Origin: Bacillus sp. HMF5848
GTDB lineage: Bacteria > Bacillota > Bacilli > Bacillales > HMF5848
NCBI RefSeq assembly: GCF_003944835.1
Contig: NZ_RWIV01000001.1
Location: 4,453,501 to 4,517,500, forward strand
Length of the DNA: 64,000 nucleotides
Direction: 5' to 3'
The notes beneath the pieces were generated by a model that worked only from the letters and a program-made list of their open reading frames with translations, was not told the origin of the DNA and ran no database searches. Numbering within the stretch: the stretch's first letter is position 1; every line of letters begins with the position of its first letter. A program made the position numbers and the translations under genes. This document shows positions 47,671 through 57,166 of the stretch, piece by piece.

Positions 47671-47980
47671 ATATCTTCACTCCCGTTTATTTAAAAATAA
47701 TCATCTATGTTAAAGTTGTTACGTTTCATTGGTCCTTCACAATTATAGATAGTCCGTCCTAAAAACACAAGATTTGTTTCACATTTGTTATATGAGTAAC
47801 TAATATAATCTCATTCGTATTAACTTTAGACATCTACATAAAATACTTACACAAAAAAGGACTGTCCCATAAGGTCCGACTCCCATTCACTACTGCGATA
47901 GATAGAGGATCACAATTTCGTCTATTCTACATATTGCAGTATGGGTGCCTGGCTCTTTGCTTTGGACAGCCTCTTTCAAC
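47671..47980. other. Intergenic region between ychF and yyaE
   Basis: No gene is seen. It contains the split terminator of yyaE and a GTGCCTGGC repeat unit at about 47945. Confidence 0.5.
47852..47976 (-). terminator. Terminator of yyaE with large loop
   Basis: Arms GGaCTGTCC and GGACAGcC, about 95 bases apart, are followed by a T-run on the minus strand. A GTGCCTGGC repeat unit sits in the loop, as if inserted. Confidence 0.5.
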
Positions 47981-49984
47981 TTAAAGTTTTTTAATATTTA
48001 CTAGGCAATCATATATTACACTACCTAATTTATTATCTGATAAGCCGTGAGAGGTTAGCATATTTACACTGCCTCCAAATTCAGCCCAATTGCCTTCATC
48101 AATATTTATGACATTTTGATGAGATATCCCTAATAGTTTAACTACCCCTGAAATCGAGCCTCTTTCATTAAATACCCTTGCTCGGTCACCATTTTGTAAT
48201 CCCACTTTCTCGGCAATGTTTTGCGACACCTCAATCTTAACCGATTGTAAACCAGGGATAAGTGGATAATGCTGCGAGTGATTCGAGCGCATTGGATGAA
48301 TTGTTAAAAGATTAAATGGATACTTTTTAGCTAACTCATGGTTATTCCATTTTGACTCTGCTGGTAAAGTAACATTAGCGTTACCGTCTAAGCCTTTTTC
48401 ATTAGCAAGCTTTGAAACAAACTCAAATTTCCCACTAGGTGTCTCAAATACTCTATCTTGCCAAGGGATTTGGTCCGTCGGCAAAGCTGTATGATTAGCC
48501 TTTTTGACATCTTCAACCGTTATACCTTTCTCAGAAAGCCTTGACCATGCCATATTAAAAAAATCGTCCCGTGTATAAGAAAAAGCCTCGCCAAAGCCTA
48601 AGCGGTTTGCAAGCTCTGTCCATATCCATAAGTCAGACTTTGCTTTTCCTGGTGGGTCAACAAGCTTCGGACCATAATTGACATAATGATGATACATAGA
48701 TGAATAATACATGTCTTCTTCTTCAAATACTGTCGTTGTTGGAAGAACGTAATTAGCTAATTTAGCTGTGTCTGTCATAAATTGATCTGCCACCACTAAA
48801 CAATCCACACTTTCAAATGCTTGTCGTACAAGACTTGTATTTGGGACTTGTGTTAATGGATTTCCACATGTAACAAATATCAATTTTATTTCAGGTTTAG
48901 CTGCTTTCAGGATTTCTTCCGCTTGTGACATCATATAAAAAGTACGTGCTTCTTGTTTTTTATGCGAATCTACTAATCTTTCAACATCAAAGCTTTGTCC
49001 TACTTGCAGATTAGCATAATTCACCCCTCCGCCAGCAATTCCAATATTACCACTAACAGCACCTAAAGCATCAATAAGGCGAATCGTATTGCCTCCGTTT
49101 GTGTAACGCTGCATACCTAACCCTAAATAAGTTGACGTTGGTTTGTCTGCAAATACTTCTGCAAGTTTCGTGATTGTTTCACGTGGAACTTCTGTCATGC
49201 TTATAATATTTTCTAAACTCCATTCATTAAGCACCGAAACTATTTCTTCATATCCTAATGTGTATGTTTCAATAAACTCTTTGTCTTGTATGTTCAAGCG
49301 TAGCATTTCCTTCATTATACCTACTGCTAACAATCCGTCCATTCCCGGCTTAATAGATATATAGCTAGTTGCTATTTTAGCAGTTTGATTGAAAATAGGA
49401 TCTATAACAATAACATTACTACCATTACGCTTTGCTTCATTCAAATACTGAAAGAAATGCATGTTAGTGCGAGCAACATTCCGTCCCCATACTACTATGT
49501 TTTTACTATGAAGAACATCCGCTGGTGCATGACTCCAAGCGTTACCAAAATCCCATTTTTGTGCTTCAATGCCCGCTCCCCAACATACACTACCAATAAT
49601 CTCTGTTACACCACCATAATTATTAAAAAAGCGCTTGTCCAGATTTTTCAATAAGCCTCCGTTAGCATAGTCGTGAGAATGCAGAACGGCCGTTGAACCA
49701 AATTCTGATTTAATACTTGAAAGTTTAGTTGCTATTTCATCAAGTGCTTGTTCCCAGCTAATTGGCTGGAATGTTCCATTCACTTTTTTTAACGGTGTCA
49801 TAATGCGGTCTTTTGAATTTGTTCTATCTACAAGCATTCTTCCGCGGCTACAAATTTTCCCTTGAGTTATCGGATGCTTTTTATCTCCATCTACTTTAAC
49901 AACTTGGTTATTTTCGACTGTTGCAGTGAAGCCACAGTTATCCCAGCAATTAAGTGAACACGATGTAGTGTATGTTTGTACCAA
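47981..49984 (-). CDS. yyaE: Molybdopterin oxidoreductase YyaE
   Basis: A 667-residue member of the DMSO-reductase family. The N-terminal 4Fe-4S motif is CSLNCWDNC with a fourth cysteine in KICSRG. The bis-MGD domains have GRNVARTNMHFF and TCGNPLTQVPNTS, and the C-terminal cofactor domain has HPMRSNHSQHY. The substrate is unknown. No electron-transfer subunit adjoins. TTG 49984 is chosen for AAGGAG upstream. A parS-like site lies within at 49175-49190. It matches the B. subtilis order. Confidence 0.88.
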   Translation of the reverse strand: MVQTYTTSCSLNCWDNCGFTATVENNQVVKVDGDKKHPITQGKICSRGRMLVDRTNSKDRIMTPLKKVNGTFQPISWEQALDEIATKLSSIKSEFGSTAVLHSHDYANGGLLKNLDKRFFNNYGGVTEIIGSVCWGAGIEAQKWDFGNAWSHAPADVLHSKNIVVWGRNVARTNMHFFQYLNEAKRNGSNVIVIDPIFNQTAKIATSYISIKPGMDGLLAVGIMKEMLRLNIQDKEFIETYTLGYEEIVSVLNEWSLENIISMTEVPRETITKLAEVFADKPTSTYLGLGMQRYTNGGNTIRLIDALGAVSGNIGIAGGGVNYANLQVGQSFDVERLVDSHKKQEARTFYMMSQAEEILKAAKPEIKLIFVTCGNPLTQVPNTSLVRQAFESVDCLVVADQFMTDTAKLANYVLPTTTVFEEEDMYYSSMYHHYVNYGPKLVDPPGKAKSDLWIWTELANRLGFGEAFSYTRDDFFNMAWSRLSEKGITVEDVKKANHTALPTDQIPWQDRVFETPSGKFEFVSKLANEKGLDGNANVTLPAESKWNNHELAKKYPFNLLTIHPMRSNHSQHYPLIPGLQSVKIEVSQNIAEKVGLQNGDRARVFNERGSISGVVKLLGISHQNVINIDEGNWAEFGGSVNMLTSHGLSDNKLGSVIYDCLVNIKKL
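49175..49190. promoter_or_regulatory. parS-like site within yyaE
   Basis: TGTTTCACGTGGAACT matches the parS consensus at 15 of 16 positions. Confidence 0.7.
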
Positions 49985-50184
49985 TTTTTCATCTCTCCTT
50001 ACAACCAAACATGCAATCAGACTTTATTAAAAGTGGTTCAATGAATATGCGTTTTTAATATTGAGGATTTTTTAAATACCGTTTAAAGCGTTAGTTTGTT
50101 GAACCGGTTACCGAACCTGCTTCAACCATCCTTATTAAAGAACCACAACTAAATCATTTTTAAACAGAGCAGACTTTATTAAAG

Positions 50185-50222
50185 AAGCATGAGGGCGATT
50201 ATTCATCCTGTCCCTCATGCTT
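50185..50222 (-). terminator. Terminator overlapping yyzM 3' end
   Basis: AAGCATGAGGG pairs perfectly with CCCTCATGCTT. One arm encodes the last residues of YyzM. Confidence 0.8.
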
Positions 50223-50405
50223 TACTAATATCTTTTTCATTTTACGCGCAAACTCTTTTCGTGGGATGAGAACACTATGGTCACATCCCTCACATTTAAT
50301 ACGTATATCCATTCCTAAGCGAATAATTTTCCACTTGTTCGTGCCACACGGATGCGCTTTTTTCATTTCAACAATATCGTTTAAGCCAAATTGCTTATCA
50401 TTCAT
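50199..50405 (-). CDS. yyzM: DUF951 small protein YyzM
   Basis: A 68-residue protein with the DUF951 signature: FGLNDIVEMKKAHPCG, WKIIRLGMDIRIKCEGCD and IPRKEF. The cysteines in HPCG and CEGC could bind zinc. The fold is thought to be OB-like. The function is unknown. It lies beside the mechanosensitive channel gene as in other Bacillaceae. Confidence 0.93.
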   Translation of the reverse strand: MNDKQFGLNDIVEMKKAHPCGTNKWKIIRLGMDIRIKCEGCDHSVLIPRKEFARKMKKILVKHEGQDE

Positions 50406-50471
50406 GCCATCACTCCTCTATGATAAAAACAATTTAGTTTTCTAGATTGTATTATACACAAGCTTCGACCA

Positions 50472-51362
50472 TTATGCCTCAACTTGTGTTTTACCAGTTT
50501 GTCCCTCATGACGTGAGTACATAACAAGGCGAGGAAATGGAATTTCTATACCTCGTTCGTCAAGACGAAGCTTCACTTCTCTTCGAATACTTCTTGCTAC
50601 GCTCCAGTGTTTCATTGGCACAGTTTCAGAAATGATTCGGAAGACCACATCAGAAGCACCGAGCGATTGAACACCTAGAAGCTCTGGTGCTTTTATCATA
50701 TCTTCATACATATTTGGTAACTCTAATAGAAGCTCTTGTAACACCTTCTCTGCTTGAGGTATATCCTCTTCATAAGCAATGCCAACATCAATAATAGCAA
50801 TTGAATTATATATTGAAAAATTTGTTACTTCAGTAATGTTTCCATTCGGTAAGATATGTAGTTCATTTGTAAAGCTTTTAACCTTTGTTGTTCGCAATCC
50901 TATCTCTTCTACGAACCCCTCAAATTGACCAATTCTTACGTAATCACCTACTGAAAACTGATCTTCAAAAATAATAAAGAATCCTGTAATGATATCTCTT
51001 ACAAGGTTTTGTGCTCCAAATCCTATTGCTAAACCTACAATCCCGGCCCCGGCTAGTATCGCGGTCACTTTAATGTTCATCGCCTCTAATATCATTACAA
51101 GAGTAATAAAGTAAGTCGCATATGTTAATACATTCTCAAGTAACTTCACAAGCGTAGCTTCACGACGCTCGGATATTCTTAAAGGACCTTTTTTTCTTAA
51201 GAAAAAGACTCGATTAATTACAACTTTTCCTATTCGAATTGCTAAAAAAGCAAGTAACAAGATTAACAAAATCTTCATTACTGATTGGCCTATAGTGAGC
51301 CATAGTTTTTCATCACTTATATAGTTCCATATATCATATGTGTAATTTTCAACTGCTTTCAT
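50472..51362 (-). CDS. Small-conductance mechanosensitive channel (MscS family)
   Basis: A 296-residue channel. Three membrane segments lie in the first 120 residues. The pore helix TAILAGAGIVGLAIGFGAQNLV (split here as TAILAGAG and GLAIGFGAQ) carries the Gly/Ala zipper of MscS. The beta domain has DQFSVGDYVRIG and FEGFVEEIGLRTTKV. It opens under osmotic downshock to release solutes. It lies upstream of yyzM, 66 bases away. Confidence 0.93.
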   Translation of the reverse strand: MKAVENYTYDIWNYISDEKLWLTIGQSVMKILLILLLAFLAIRIGKVVINRVFFLRKKGPLRISERREATLVKLLENVLTYATYFITLVMILEAMNIKVTAILAGAGIVGLAIGFGAQNLVRDIITGFFIIFEDQFSVGDYVRIGQFEGFVEEIGLRTTKVKSFTNELHILPNGNITEVTNFSIYNSIAIIDVGIAYEEDIPQAEKVLQELLLELPNMYEDMIKAPELLGVQSLGASDVVFRIISETVPMKHWSVARSIRREVKLRLDERGIEIPFPRLVMYSRHEGQTGKTQVEA

Positions 51363-51388
51363 TGCATCAGCCTTTCCTTCCTATTATC

Positions 51389-52408
51389 CTATTCTATATT
51401 ATATCTATTAGCAATTGGGTATATAAGTAGTGCAGCAAGCAAATATAGATTAATAATTCCATATATCGGATACAATATAGCGACTAATTTTGAAAAGCCA
51501 AATGATGTTAAAGGAATCATTAAAACAGAAAACATAAATGCCATAATCCATAGTGGAAGAGGAATGATTCTTCTAAATCTAGTAACTAATCCAAACATAC
51601 TTGATGCCGCTGTAGTAAAAATAGCAAACCATAACAAAAATGACATGCCGATTATCATCGGATAAGGAAAATTCTCAATGATACCAAAGAGTGGTATCTC
51701 ATACAAAACAATCTTTTCGGCAATCTGTAATAAAGATTGATTATAAATGAAAGAGATTAGCCCCAGTATAATACCGCTACCTAGACTAGCAATCCAAATT
51801 TCCCCAACGTGTTTAATTTCCTTACCAATCGCTGCTAATACAGCGACTAATGGGAGCACATTTAAGGCTGTAAATGTAAATGCAGAAGGCCAATTGGATT
51901 GCGCATGCCAATCTAGTACCCATGGCTGTTGATTATGAAATAAAAAATAACTAAGAGCGCCTAGTAAGCAAATAATTAGTAGAGGTAAAATTAACGAGTT
52001 TAAAGATATTAAACCTTGTATATCCCATACGAATAATAATACCAAAAACCCGACAAACATTAAAATGCCTATTTTGTAAGAGATAGAAAATATATCTACT
52101 GTAGCGCCCCCACCTGCAAGCATCACGACACAAGTTGTAAATAGATAAAGTAAAATTATAACATCATACACTCGTGATAACTTTACACCAATCAATTCCT
52201 CCAAAACTGGAAGAAAGTGTTCTGATTGTTTTTCATAGCTTATTTTCATAATGACATAACAACAGATAATAAAAACAATTGAAAATAAAAGTATAGCAAG
52301 TCCACTTTCACGGCCAAAAAATTGCCATAGCTCTCTCCCTGATGCATACCCCGCCCCAATCATAGTCCCTAATATTAAAAATAACCATTTTAACCCTGCT
52401 TTTATCAT
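51389..52408 (-). CDS. YkvI-like membrane transporter (LeuT fold)
   Basis: A 339-residue membrane protein with about ten hydrophobic segments. The start LGTMIGAGYASGRELWQFF is the unwound TM1 region typical of the YkvI group of LeuT-fold transporters. The substrate is unknown. ATG 52408 is chosen with GGGGGCG upstream. It is divergent from yyaC. Confidence 0.82.
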   Translation of the reverse strand: MIKAGLKWLFLILGTMIGAGYASGRELWQFFGRESGLAILLFSIVFIICCYVIMKISYEKQSEHFLPVLEELIGVKLSRVYDVIILLYLFTTCVVMLAGGGATVDIFSISYKIGILMFVGFLVLLFVWDIQGLISLNSLILPLLIICLLGALSYFLFHNQQPWVLDWHAQSNWPSAFTFTALNVLPLVAVLAAIGKEIKHVGEIWIASLGSGIILGLISFIYNQSLLQIAEKIVLYEIPLFGIIENFPYPMIIGMSFLLWFAIFTTAASSMFGLVTRFRRIIPLPLWIMAFMFSVLMIPLTSFGFSKLVAILYPIYGIINLYLLAALLIYPIANRYNIE

Positions 52409-52494
52409 TTTTTCGCCCCCAATATTGAATGTGTACGTATAGAATCCCATTTTTTTCCGTATACTGTTACTACTATTGCCTAGGAGTGGAACCT

Positions 52495-53103
52495 ATGAAT
52501 CTAAAAGCAAATTTCTTTGAAAAGAAAGGTGGAAATACCCGTATTAGTCATGATGAGGCAGGTGCTTTTCACCAAATAAGTACAAAGCTACAACAACTAT
52601 TACCTACTTCAGTGACTAGACCTGTAGCAATTGTTTGTATTGGTACAGATCGATCCACAGGTGATTCTCTTGGTCCGCTCATCGGAACTAAGCTGCTTGA
52701 AAGAAAAACTCCTTTATTCCATATATATGGGACATTAGCCGAGCCTATACATGCAGTTAACATGGAAGAACAGCTTTTACAAATTAAAACGAAGCACTAT
52801 AATCCTTTCATTATCGGAATTGATGCTTGTTTAGGTAGGTTAAATAGTGTGGGAGTTATATCAATTGGCGAAGGACCAGTCAAACCAGGTGCGGGCGTAA
52901 ATAAGGAGTTACCTGCTGTTGGGGATGCTCATATCACGGGAATTGTCAACGTAAGTGGATTTATGGAGTTTTTTGTATTACAAAACACACGTTTACATCT
53001 TGTTATGAAAATGGCTGACACAATCTCACAAGGGATTTACCATGCAGCTATTGCAAAAGGCAGACGTCAAAGCTTAGACATTTCTCATCAAGCACTTAAG
53101 TAA
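52495..53103 (+). CDS. yyaC: Sporulation protein YyaC (DUF1256)
   Basis: A 202-residue protein with a germination-protease-like fold. Conserved blocks are CIGTDRSTGDSLGPLIG, IGIDACLGRL, IGEGPVKPGAGV and GDAHITGIVN. It is expected to be expressed during sporulation. The ATG at 52495 has TAGGAG upstream. It is one of few plus-strand core genes here, as in B. subtilis. Confidence 0.93.
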   Translation: MNLKANFFEKKGGNTRISHDEAGAFHQISTKLQQLLPTSVTRPVAIVCIGTDRSTGDSLGPLIGTKLLERKTPLFHIYGTLAEPIHAVNMEEQLLQIKTKHYNPFIIGIDACLGRLNSVGVISIGEGPVKPGAGVNKELPAVGDAHITGIVNVSGFMEFFVLQNTRLHLVMKMADTISQGIYHAAIAKGRRQSLDISHQALK

Positions 53104-53256
53104 GAAAAAGTTACGTTATTTTTCTATCGTAAAATTTAAGCTTTCAGCGGTGTTCTTGTAAGCGAAGAAGAAGAAGAACAAATTAACATTTCCAATTAGA
53201 ATGGATGGAGCTACAAAAACTGTTATGGATTTAGACGATATTTACTTTCTAAATGT

Positions 53257-53296
53257 AATAAAGCTTTTCCTACATTATTGTAAGAAAAGCTTTATT
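53257..53296. terminator. Bidirectional terminator shared by yyaC and DUF554 gene
   Basis: AATAAAGCTTTTCcTAC pairs with GTAaGAAAAGCTTTATT. On the minus strand the stem encodes the last residues of the DUF554 protein. Confidence 0.8.
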
Positions 53297-54009
53297 ATGT
53301 CATATTGTTGCCATAGATACGTACCTGTTGCCAGAATGACTGCTACTAAAATAGCTGGAAGCATATTTGCGACACGTATATGCATTAAACCAAGTAAGTT
53401 AATACCAATAGCTGTTATTAGAACGCCGCCTGTTGCTGTCATTTCAACAATCATAATGTCTAACAATGCTTCTGGAATAAATCTCTCGATTTGTGTGGCA
53501 AAAAGGGCAATAGAACCTTGGTAAAGCATTACAGGAATGGCAGAAAACATTACCCCAATTCCTAATGTTGAGGCTAATATTAGACTCGTAAATCCATCCA
53601 AAATAGACTTTGTATAAAGAACCCTATGATCAGCACGTAAACCACTATCCAAAGCACCGATTATAGCCATAGCACCAATGACAAAAATCAAAGTCGCTGT
53701 AACAAAGCCTTTAGCTACATTCCCCTCATTTTTCGAACCTACTTTTCGTTCAATCCAGTGGCCTAAAGCATTTAAGTTATCATCTAGCTTCCACCATTCA
53801 CCCAATACTGACCCAATTACTAAACTAAAAATTACAATAAGTAATTGTTCTGTCTTAAAAGCCATTTGCAGACCTAATACAATAACTGCAAGTGAAATCC
53901 CCTGCATAACCGTTGTCTTAACTTTTTCTGGTATGCGATGTAACAGTTTTCCTAATAAAGTTCCGGCTGCAATACATACACCATTTACAATAGTACCTGT
54001 TAGAACCAT
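53275..54009 (-). CDS. DUF554-family membrane protein
   Basis: A 244-residue protein with about seven hydrophobic segments. The start TGTIVNGVCIAAGTLLGKLL and the central FVIGAMAIIGALDSGL are DUF554 (YqgA/YdfK) hallmarks. It may transport a small solute, but the role is unknown. It is convergent with yyaC, sharing a terminator that runs into its coding end. Confidence 0.85.
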   Translation of the reverse strand: MVLTGTIVNGVCIAAGTLLGKLLHRIPEKVKTTVMQGISLAVIVLGLQMAFKTEQLLIVIFSLVIGSVLGEWWKLDDNLNALGHWIERKVGSKNEGNVAKGFVTATLIFVIGAMAIIGALDSGLRADHRVLYTKSILDGFTSLILASTLGIGVMFSAIPVMLYQGSIALFATQIERFIPEALLDIMIVEMTATGGVLITAIGINLLGLMHIRVANMLPAILVAVILATGTYLWQQYDIIKLFLQ

Positions 54010-54172
54010 ATGTATCTCCTTAAATAGTTATAATGAACAAATTGTATGGTAAAGCACACTATCTTGTCAAAATATTTTAAACTATCTTCATATTCATCAA
54101 ATTAAAGTTATATTTTAACTCTGCTACATATACTAATCTTTTTTTTAGCCAAGGATACTTTATCAATAAAAA

Positions 54173-54201
54173 AAAGAAATTGGTTTATGACCAATTTCTT
54201 T
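54173..54201 (-). terminator. Terminator overlapping spo0J stop
   Basis: AAAGAAATTGGT pairs with ACCAATTTCTTT; on the minus strand the T-run TTTTTTTT follows. Confidence 0.9.
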
Positions 54202-55051
54202 CCGTATCAATACCTTCTAGTAACTCTAGTATTCTATCTAAATCTTCGGGAGAGAAGAAATCAATTTCAATCTTGCCTCGTTTTTTATTCTGTTTAATTG
54301 TAACAGAAGTACCAAAGCGTTCCCGTAACACATGTTCATGTTCTTTTATGAAGACATCTTTCTCCTTTTTTGGTTTAGATGTTTCACGTGGAACATTTTC
54401 ATTTAATTTTTGAACTAATTCTTCTAACTGACGAACATTTAACTGTTCTTTTATCACTTTCTCTACGACACTATTTATTAAATCCTTCTTCTTTAAACCT
54501 AACAATGTACGACCATGACCCATTGATAATTTACCATCAGAAATTAAATTTTGGACATCACTAGGCAAGGATAGTAAACGTAAATGGTTTGCAACATGTG
54601 GACGACTTTTCCCAAGACGCTTCGCTAGTTCTTCTTGTGTGACTTTCAAATGTTTCATAAGCGATTGATACGCAGTCGCTTCCTCAATAGGTGACAAGTC
54701 TTCTCGTTGCAAGTTTTCTAGCAAAGCTAATTCCATCATTTGTTGTTCGCTTAACTCACGAATAACAACAGGAACAGTCATTAATTTCGCTTCTTTTGCA
54801 GCACGATAACGTCTTTCTCCAACAACAATTTCAAATCCTTTTATTGTACGGCGAACTATGAGTGGTTGTAAGATCCCGTGCTGTAGAATCGATTCTTTGA
54901 GCTCATTAATTGCAGCACTATCAAAGTGTTTTCTCGGTTGGTATGGATTGGGACGTAAATCATTAATTTTTATTTCTTGAACAATCTCTTCTTTGCCAAC
55001 CTCAAGCCCTGTAAATAATGCATTAATACCCTTTCCTAATCCTTTAGCCAT
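54185..55051 (-). CDS. spo0J: Chromosome partitioning protein Spo0J (ParB)
   Basis: A 288-residue CTPase and DNA clamp that loads at parS and recruits SMC. The N-terminus starts AKGLGKGINALF. The CTP-binding ParB/Srx domain has PYQPRKHF and GERRYRA, and the helix-turn-helix has TQEELAKRLGKSRPHVANHLRLL. A parS site is within the gene. It overlaps soj by eight bases. Confidence 0.96.
   Translation of the reverse strand: MAKGLGKGINALFTGLEVGKEEIVQEIKINDLRPNPYQPRKHFDSAAINELKESILQHGILQPLIVRRTIKGFEIVVGERRYRAAKEAKLMTVPVVIRELSEQQMMELALLENLQREDLSPIEEATAYQSLMKHLKVTQEELAKRLGKSRPHVANHLRLLSLPSDVQNLISDGKLSMGHGRTLLGLKKKDLINSVVEKVIKEQLNVRQLEELVQKLNENVPRETSKPKKEKDVFIKEHEHVLRERFGTSVTIKQNKKRGKIEIDFFSPEDLDRILELLEGIDTERNWS
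54380..54395. promoter_or_regulatory. parS site within spo0J
   Basis: TGTTTCACGTGGAACA matches the parS consensus at every degenerate position, inside spo0J as in B. subtilis. Confidence 0.92.
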
Positions 55052-55805
55052 TCACAACCACTTCCTTTGCCAAGTCTAAGTAAACCTCTGCACCTTTTGA
55101 TTTCGGATCATAGATAATAATGGGTTGTCCATGACTTGGTGCCTCACTTAAACGTATATTCCTTGGAATGATTGTTTGGTATACTTTGTCTTGGAAATAT
55201 TTTTTCACTTCTTCAATGACTTGAATACCTAAATTAGTACGCGCATCATGCATTGTCAATAAAACACCCTCAATCATAAGATGTTGATTTAGGTGTTTTT
55301 GCACAAGCCGTACTGTATTAAGAAGCTGGCTCAACCCTTCAAGGGCATAGTACTCACATTGAACAGGAATAAGAACTGTATCAGCAGCTGTTAGTGCATT
55401 AATTGTTAGTAATCCTAATGAAGGAGGACAATCAATGATAATATAATCATATTCTTGTTTAAGAGGCTCAAGAGCCCTTTTCAAACGTACTTCACGTGAA
55501 ATAGTTGGTACGAGTTCTATTTCTGCACCAGCTAACTGAATAGTAGCTGGAATTGCATGTAAACTTTCAACCGCTGTTTCCATAAGAGCGCTTTTTGCAT
55601 CTTCATCTTCAACAAGTACATCATATATACATTGAGAAACCTCTGATTTTTCTACACCAACACCACTTGTAGCATTTCCTTGCGGATCTATATCAACAAG
55701 GAGTACTTTTTTACCTATATATGCTAAACAAGCACTCAAGTTGACGCTAGTCGTTGTTTTGCCAACGCCACCTTTTTGATTGGCTATCGCGATGATTTTT
55801 CCCAC
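55044..55805 (-). CDS. soj: Chromosome partitioning ATPase Soj (ParA)
   Basis: A 253-residue Walker-type ATPase. The deviant Walker A reads NQKGGVGKTTT, and DIDPQGN and DCPPSLG follow. With Spo0J it moves origins and regulates DnaA. GTG 55805, with GTAGGTGA upstream, gives the same length as B. subtilis Soj. An upstream in-frame start is rejected. Confidence 0.96.
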   Translation of the reverse strand: MGKIIAIANQKGGVGKTTTSVNLSACLAYIGKKVLLVDIDPQGNATSGVGVEKSEVSQCIYDVLVEDEDAKSALMETAVESLHAIPATIQLAGAEIELVPTISREVRLKRALEPLKQEYDYIIIDCPPSLGLLTINALTAADTVLIPVQCEYYALEGLSQLLNTVRLVQKHLNQHLMIEGVLLTMHDARTNLGIQVIEEVKKYFQDKVYQTIIPRNIRLSEAPSHGQPIIIYDPKSKGAEVYLDLAKEVVVNG

Positions 55806-55999
55806 GATGTCACCTACCTTACCTTTCAACTTCTATATTATTCTTAAAACAAATATCATTTTTTTACTACTCATATTCTATCACGAAAAAAAAGTAATTG
55901 TTTGTTATTTTAAAAGAAAAATATAATAACAGTTATTTATTACTAGTAATATGTACACGAAATGTGTATAAGAGGACCACACAATTATTTGTTAGCCAA

Positions 56000-56031
56000 A
56001 AAATTCCTCATCAAAGGTTAATTTGATGAGG
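56000..56031 (-). terminator. Terminator of noc
   Basis: CCTCATCAAA pairs with TTTGATGAGG, with a T-rich tail on the minus strand. Confidence 0.85.
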
Positions 56032-56880
56032 CTACTTTTTCGGTATTTTTATTGTGAATTGATAATAGTCATCATGTTCTTCCTCTTCTGAATCGAGTGT
56101 AATCCCACTATCCTTGACCATTGATAGTGATTGACGAATTGTGTTCATTGCGATGCGCATATCACGACTAAATGCTTTTCGCTGTGGCTTAGGCTTGTTA
56201 TCCCTTTTTTCTTCTAGCATTTTTTGGATTAACTCTTCCGTCTGCTTTACATTTAACTCTTTAGTCATGATTTCTTCTAATAGCTTGCACTGAACAACTT
56301 CTTCTTTAATTGACAGTAATGCTCTTGCATGTCGCTCTGAAATTTTTTTATCTAGCAATGCCTGCTGGACTTCTTGAGGCAATTTAAGCAGTCTAAGCTT
56401 ATTAGCAATCGTTGATTGGCCTTTTCCTAGACGCTGCGCAAGAGTTTCTTGGGTGAGTTGATGTAATTCTAATAGTTTTTGATAAGCAACAGCCTCTTCA
56501 ATAGCTGAAAGCTCTTCTCTTTGTAGATTTTCAATTAGAGCAACAGAAGCTGTCTCTGTATCACTCATTTCTTTAATAATGGAAGGGATAGTTTTCCACC
56601 CTAACCATTGTACGGCACGCCAACGTCTCTCTCCAGCAATAATCTCGTACTTATTTGTTTCATACTCTCGTACAACAATAGGTTGGATAATACCATGTGT
56701 TTCAATTGTTGATGCTAGCTCACGAATTTTATCTTCAGCAAAAACTGTTCTTGGTTGAAATCGGTTTGGAACAATACTTAAAACAGGTAATTGTCTGATT
56801 TCTTCATTTTTTGTTATCTCAACTTTTTCTGTTTCTTCCTTTTCACTCATACCGAAAAATCTAGTGAAAGAAGGTTTCAT
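56032..56880 (-). CDS. noc: Nucleoid occlusion protein Noc
   Basis: A 282-residue ParB paralogue. An N-terminal amphipathic segment ([16 protein letters not shown]) would target the membrane. The CTP-binding domain has NRFQPRTVF and GERRWRA, and the helix-turn-helix has [23 protein letters not shown]. Noc prevents septation over DNA. It recognises sites distinct from parS. No Noc site was spotted. Confidence 0.95.
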   Translation of the reverse strand: MKPSFTRFFGMSEKEETEKVEITKNEEIRQLPVLSIVPNRFQPRTVFAEDKIRELASTIETHGIIQPIVVREYETNKYEIIAGERRWRAVQWLGWKTIPSIIKEMSDTETASVALIENLQREELSAIEEAVAYQKLLELHQLTQETLAQRLGKGQSTIANKLRLLKLPQEVQQALLDKKISERHARALLSIKEEVVQCKLLEEIMTKELNVKQTEELIQKMLEEKRDNKPKPQRKAFSRDMRIAMNTIRQSLSMVKDSGITLDSEEEEHDDYYQFTIKIPKK

Positions 56881-56971
56881 TCATTAGCACCACCTTTTAT
56901 AAGACAGAACTTCCTGTTACTAATATAAAGGAAATTTTAATTTACGTATAGGCTAGTTTACTATGAAAATA

Positions 56972-56987
56972 TGTTTCACGTGAAACA
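56972..56987. promoter_or_regulatory. parS site between noc and rsmG
   Basis: TGTTTCACGTGAAACA is a perfect 16-base parS palindrome in the intergenic region. Confidence 0.92.
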
Positions 56988-57125
56988 TTTACTCATAATC
57001 TATCACCTGTTATGTAGCAAAGTAGCTGAATAGACAACGGATTGTATAAACCGCGTCATAATTACAGTCAAAAGCCTACTTTCTATTATACAGCAAACCA
57101 ATGAAAAAGTACTGTGAAAAAATAT

Positions 57126-57160
57126 AAAAAGTGCCGGATAGAACTATCACGACACTTTTT
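57126..57160 (-). terminator. Terminator of mnmE-mnmG-rsmG operon
   Basis: AAAAAGTG and GATAG arms pair with CTATC and CACTTTTT, with a T-rich tail on the minus strand. Confidence 0.85.
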
Positions 57161-57166
57161 AGGAAA

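Noticed and set aside
52437-52468. Possible sporulation sigma promoter (GTATA and GTATACT) before yyaC
   Set aside because: Both elements match sigma-E or sigma-F/G consensus only partly, and AT-rich sequence gives such matches by chance.
55488-55503. parS-like TACTTCACGTGAAATA within soj
   Set aside because: Three mismatches to the consensus; the central CACGTG alone is not enough.
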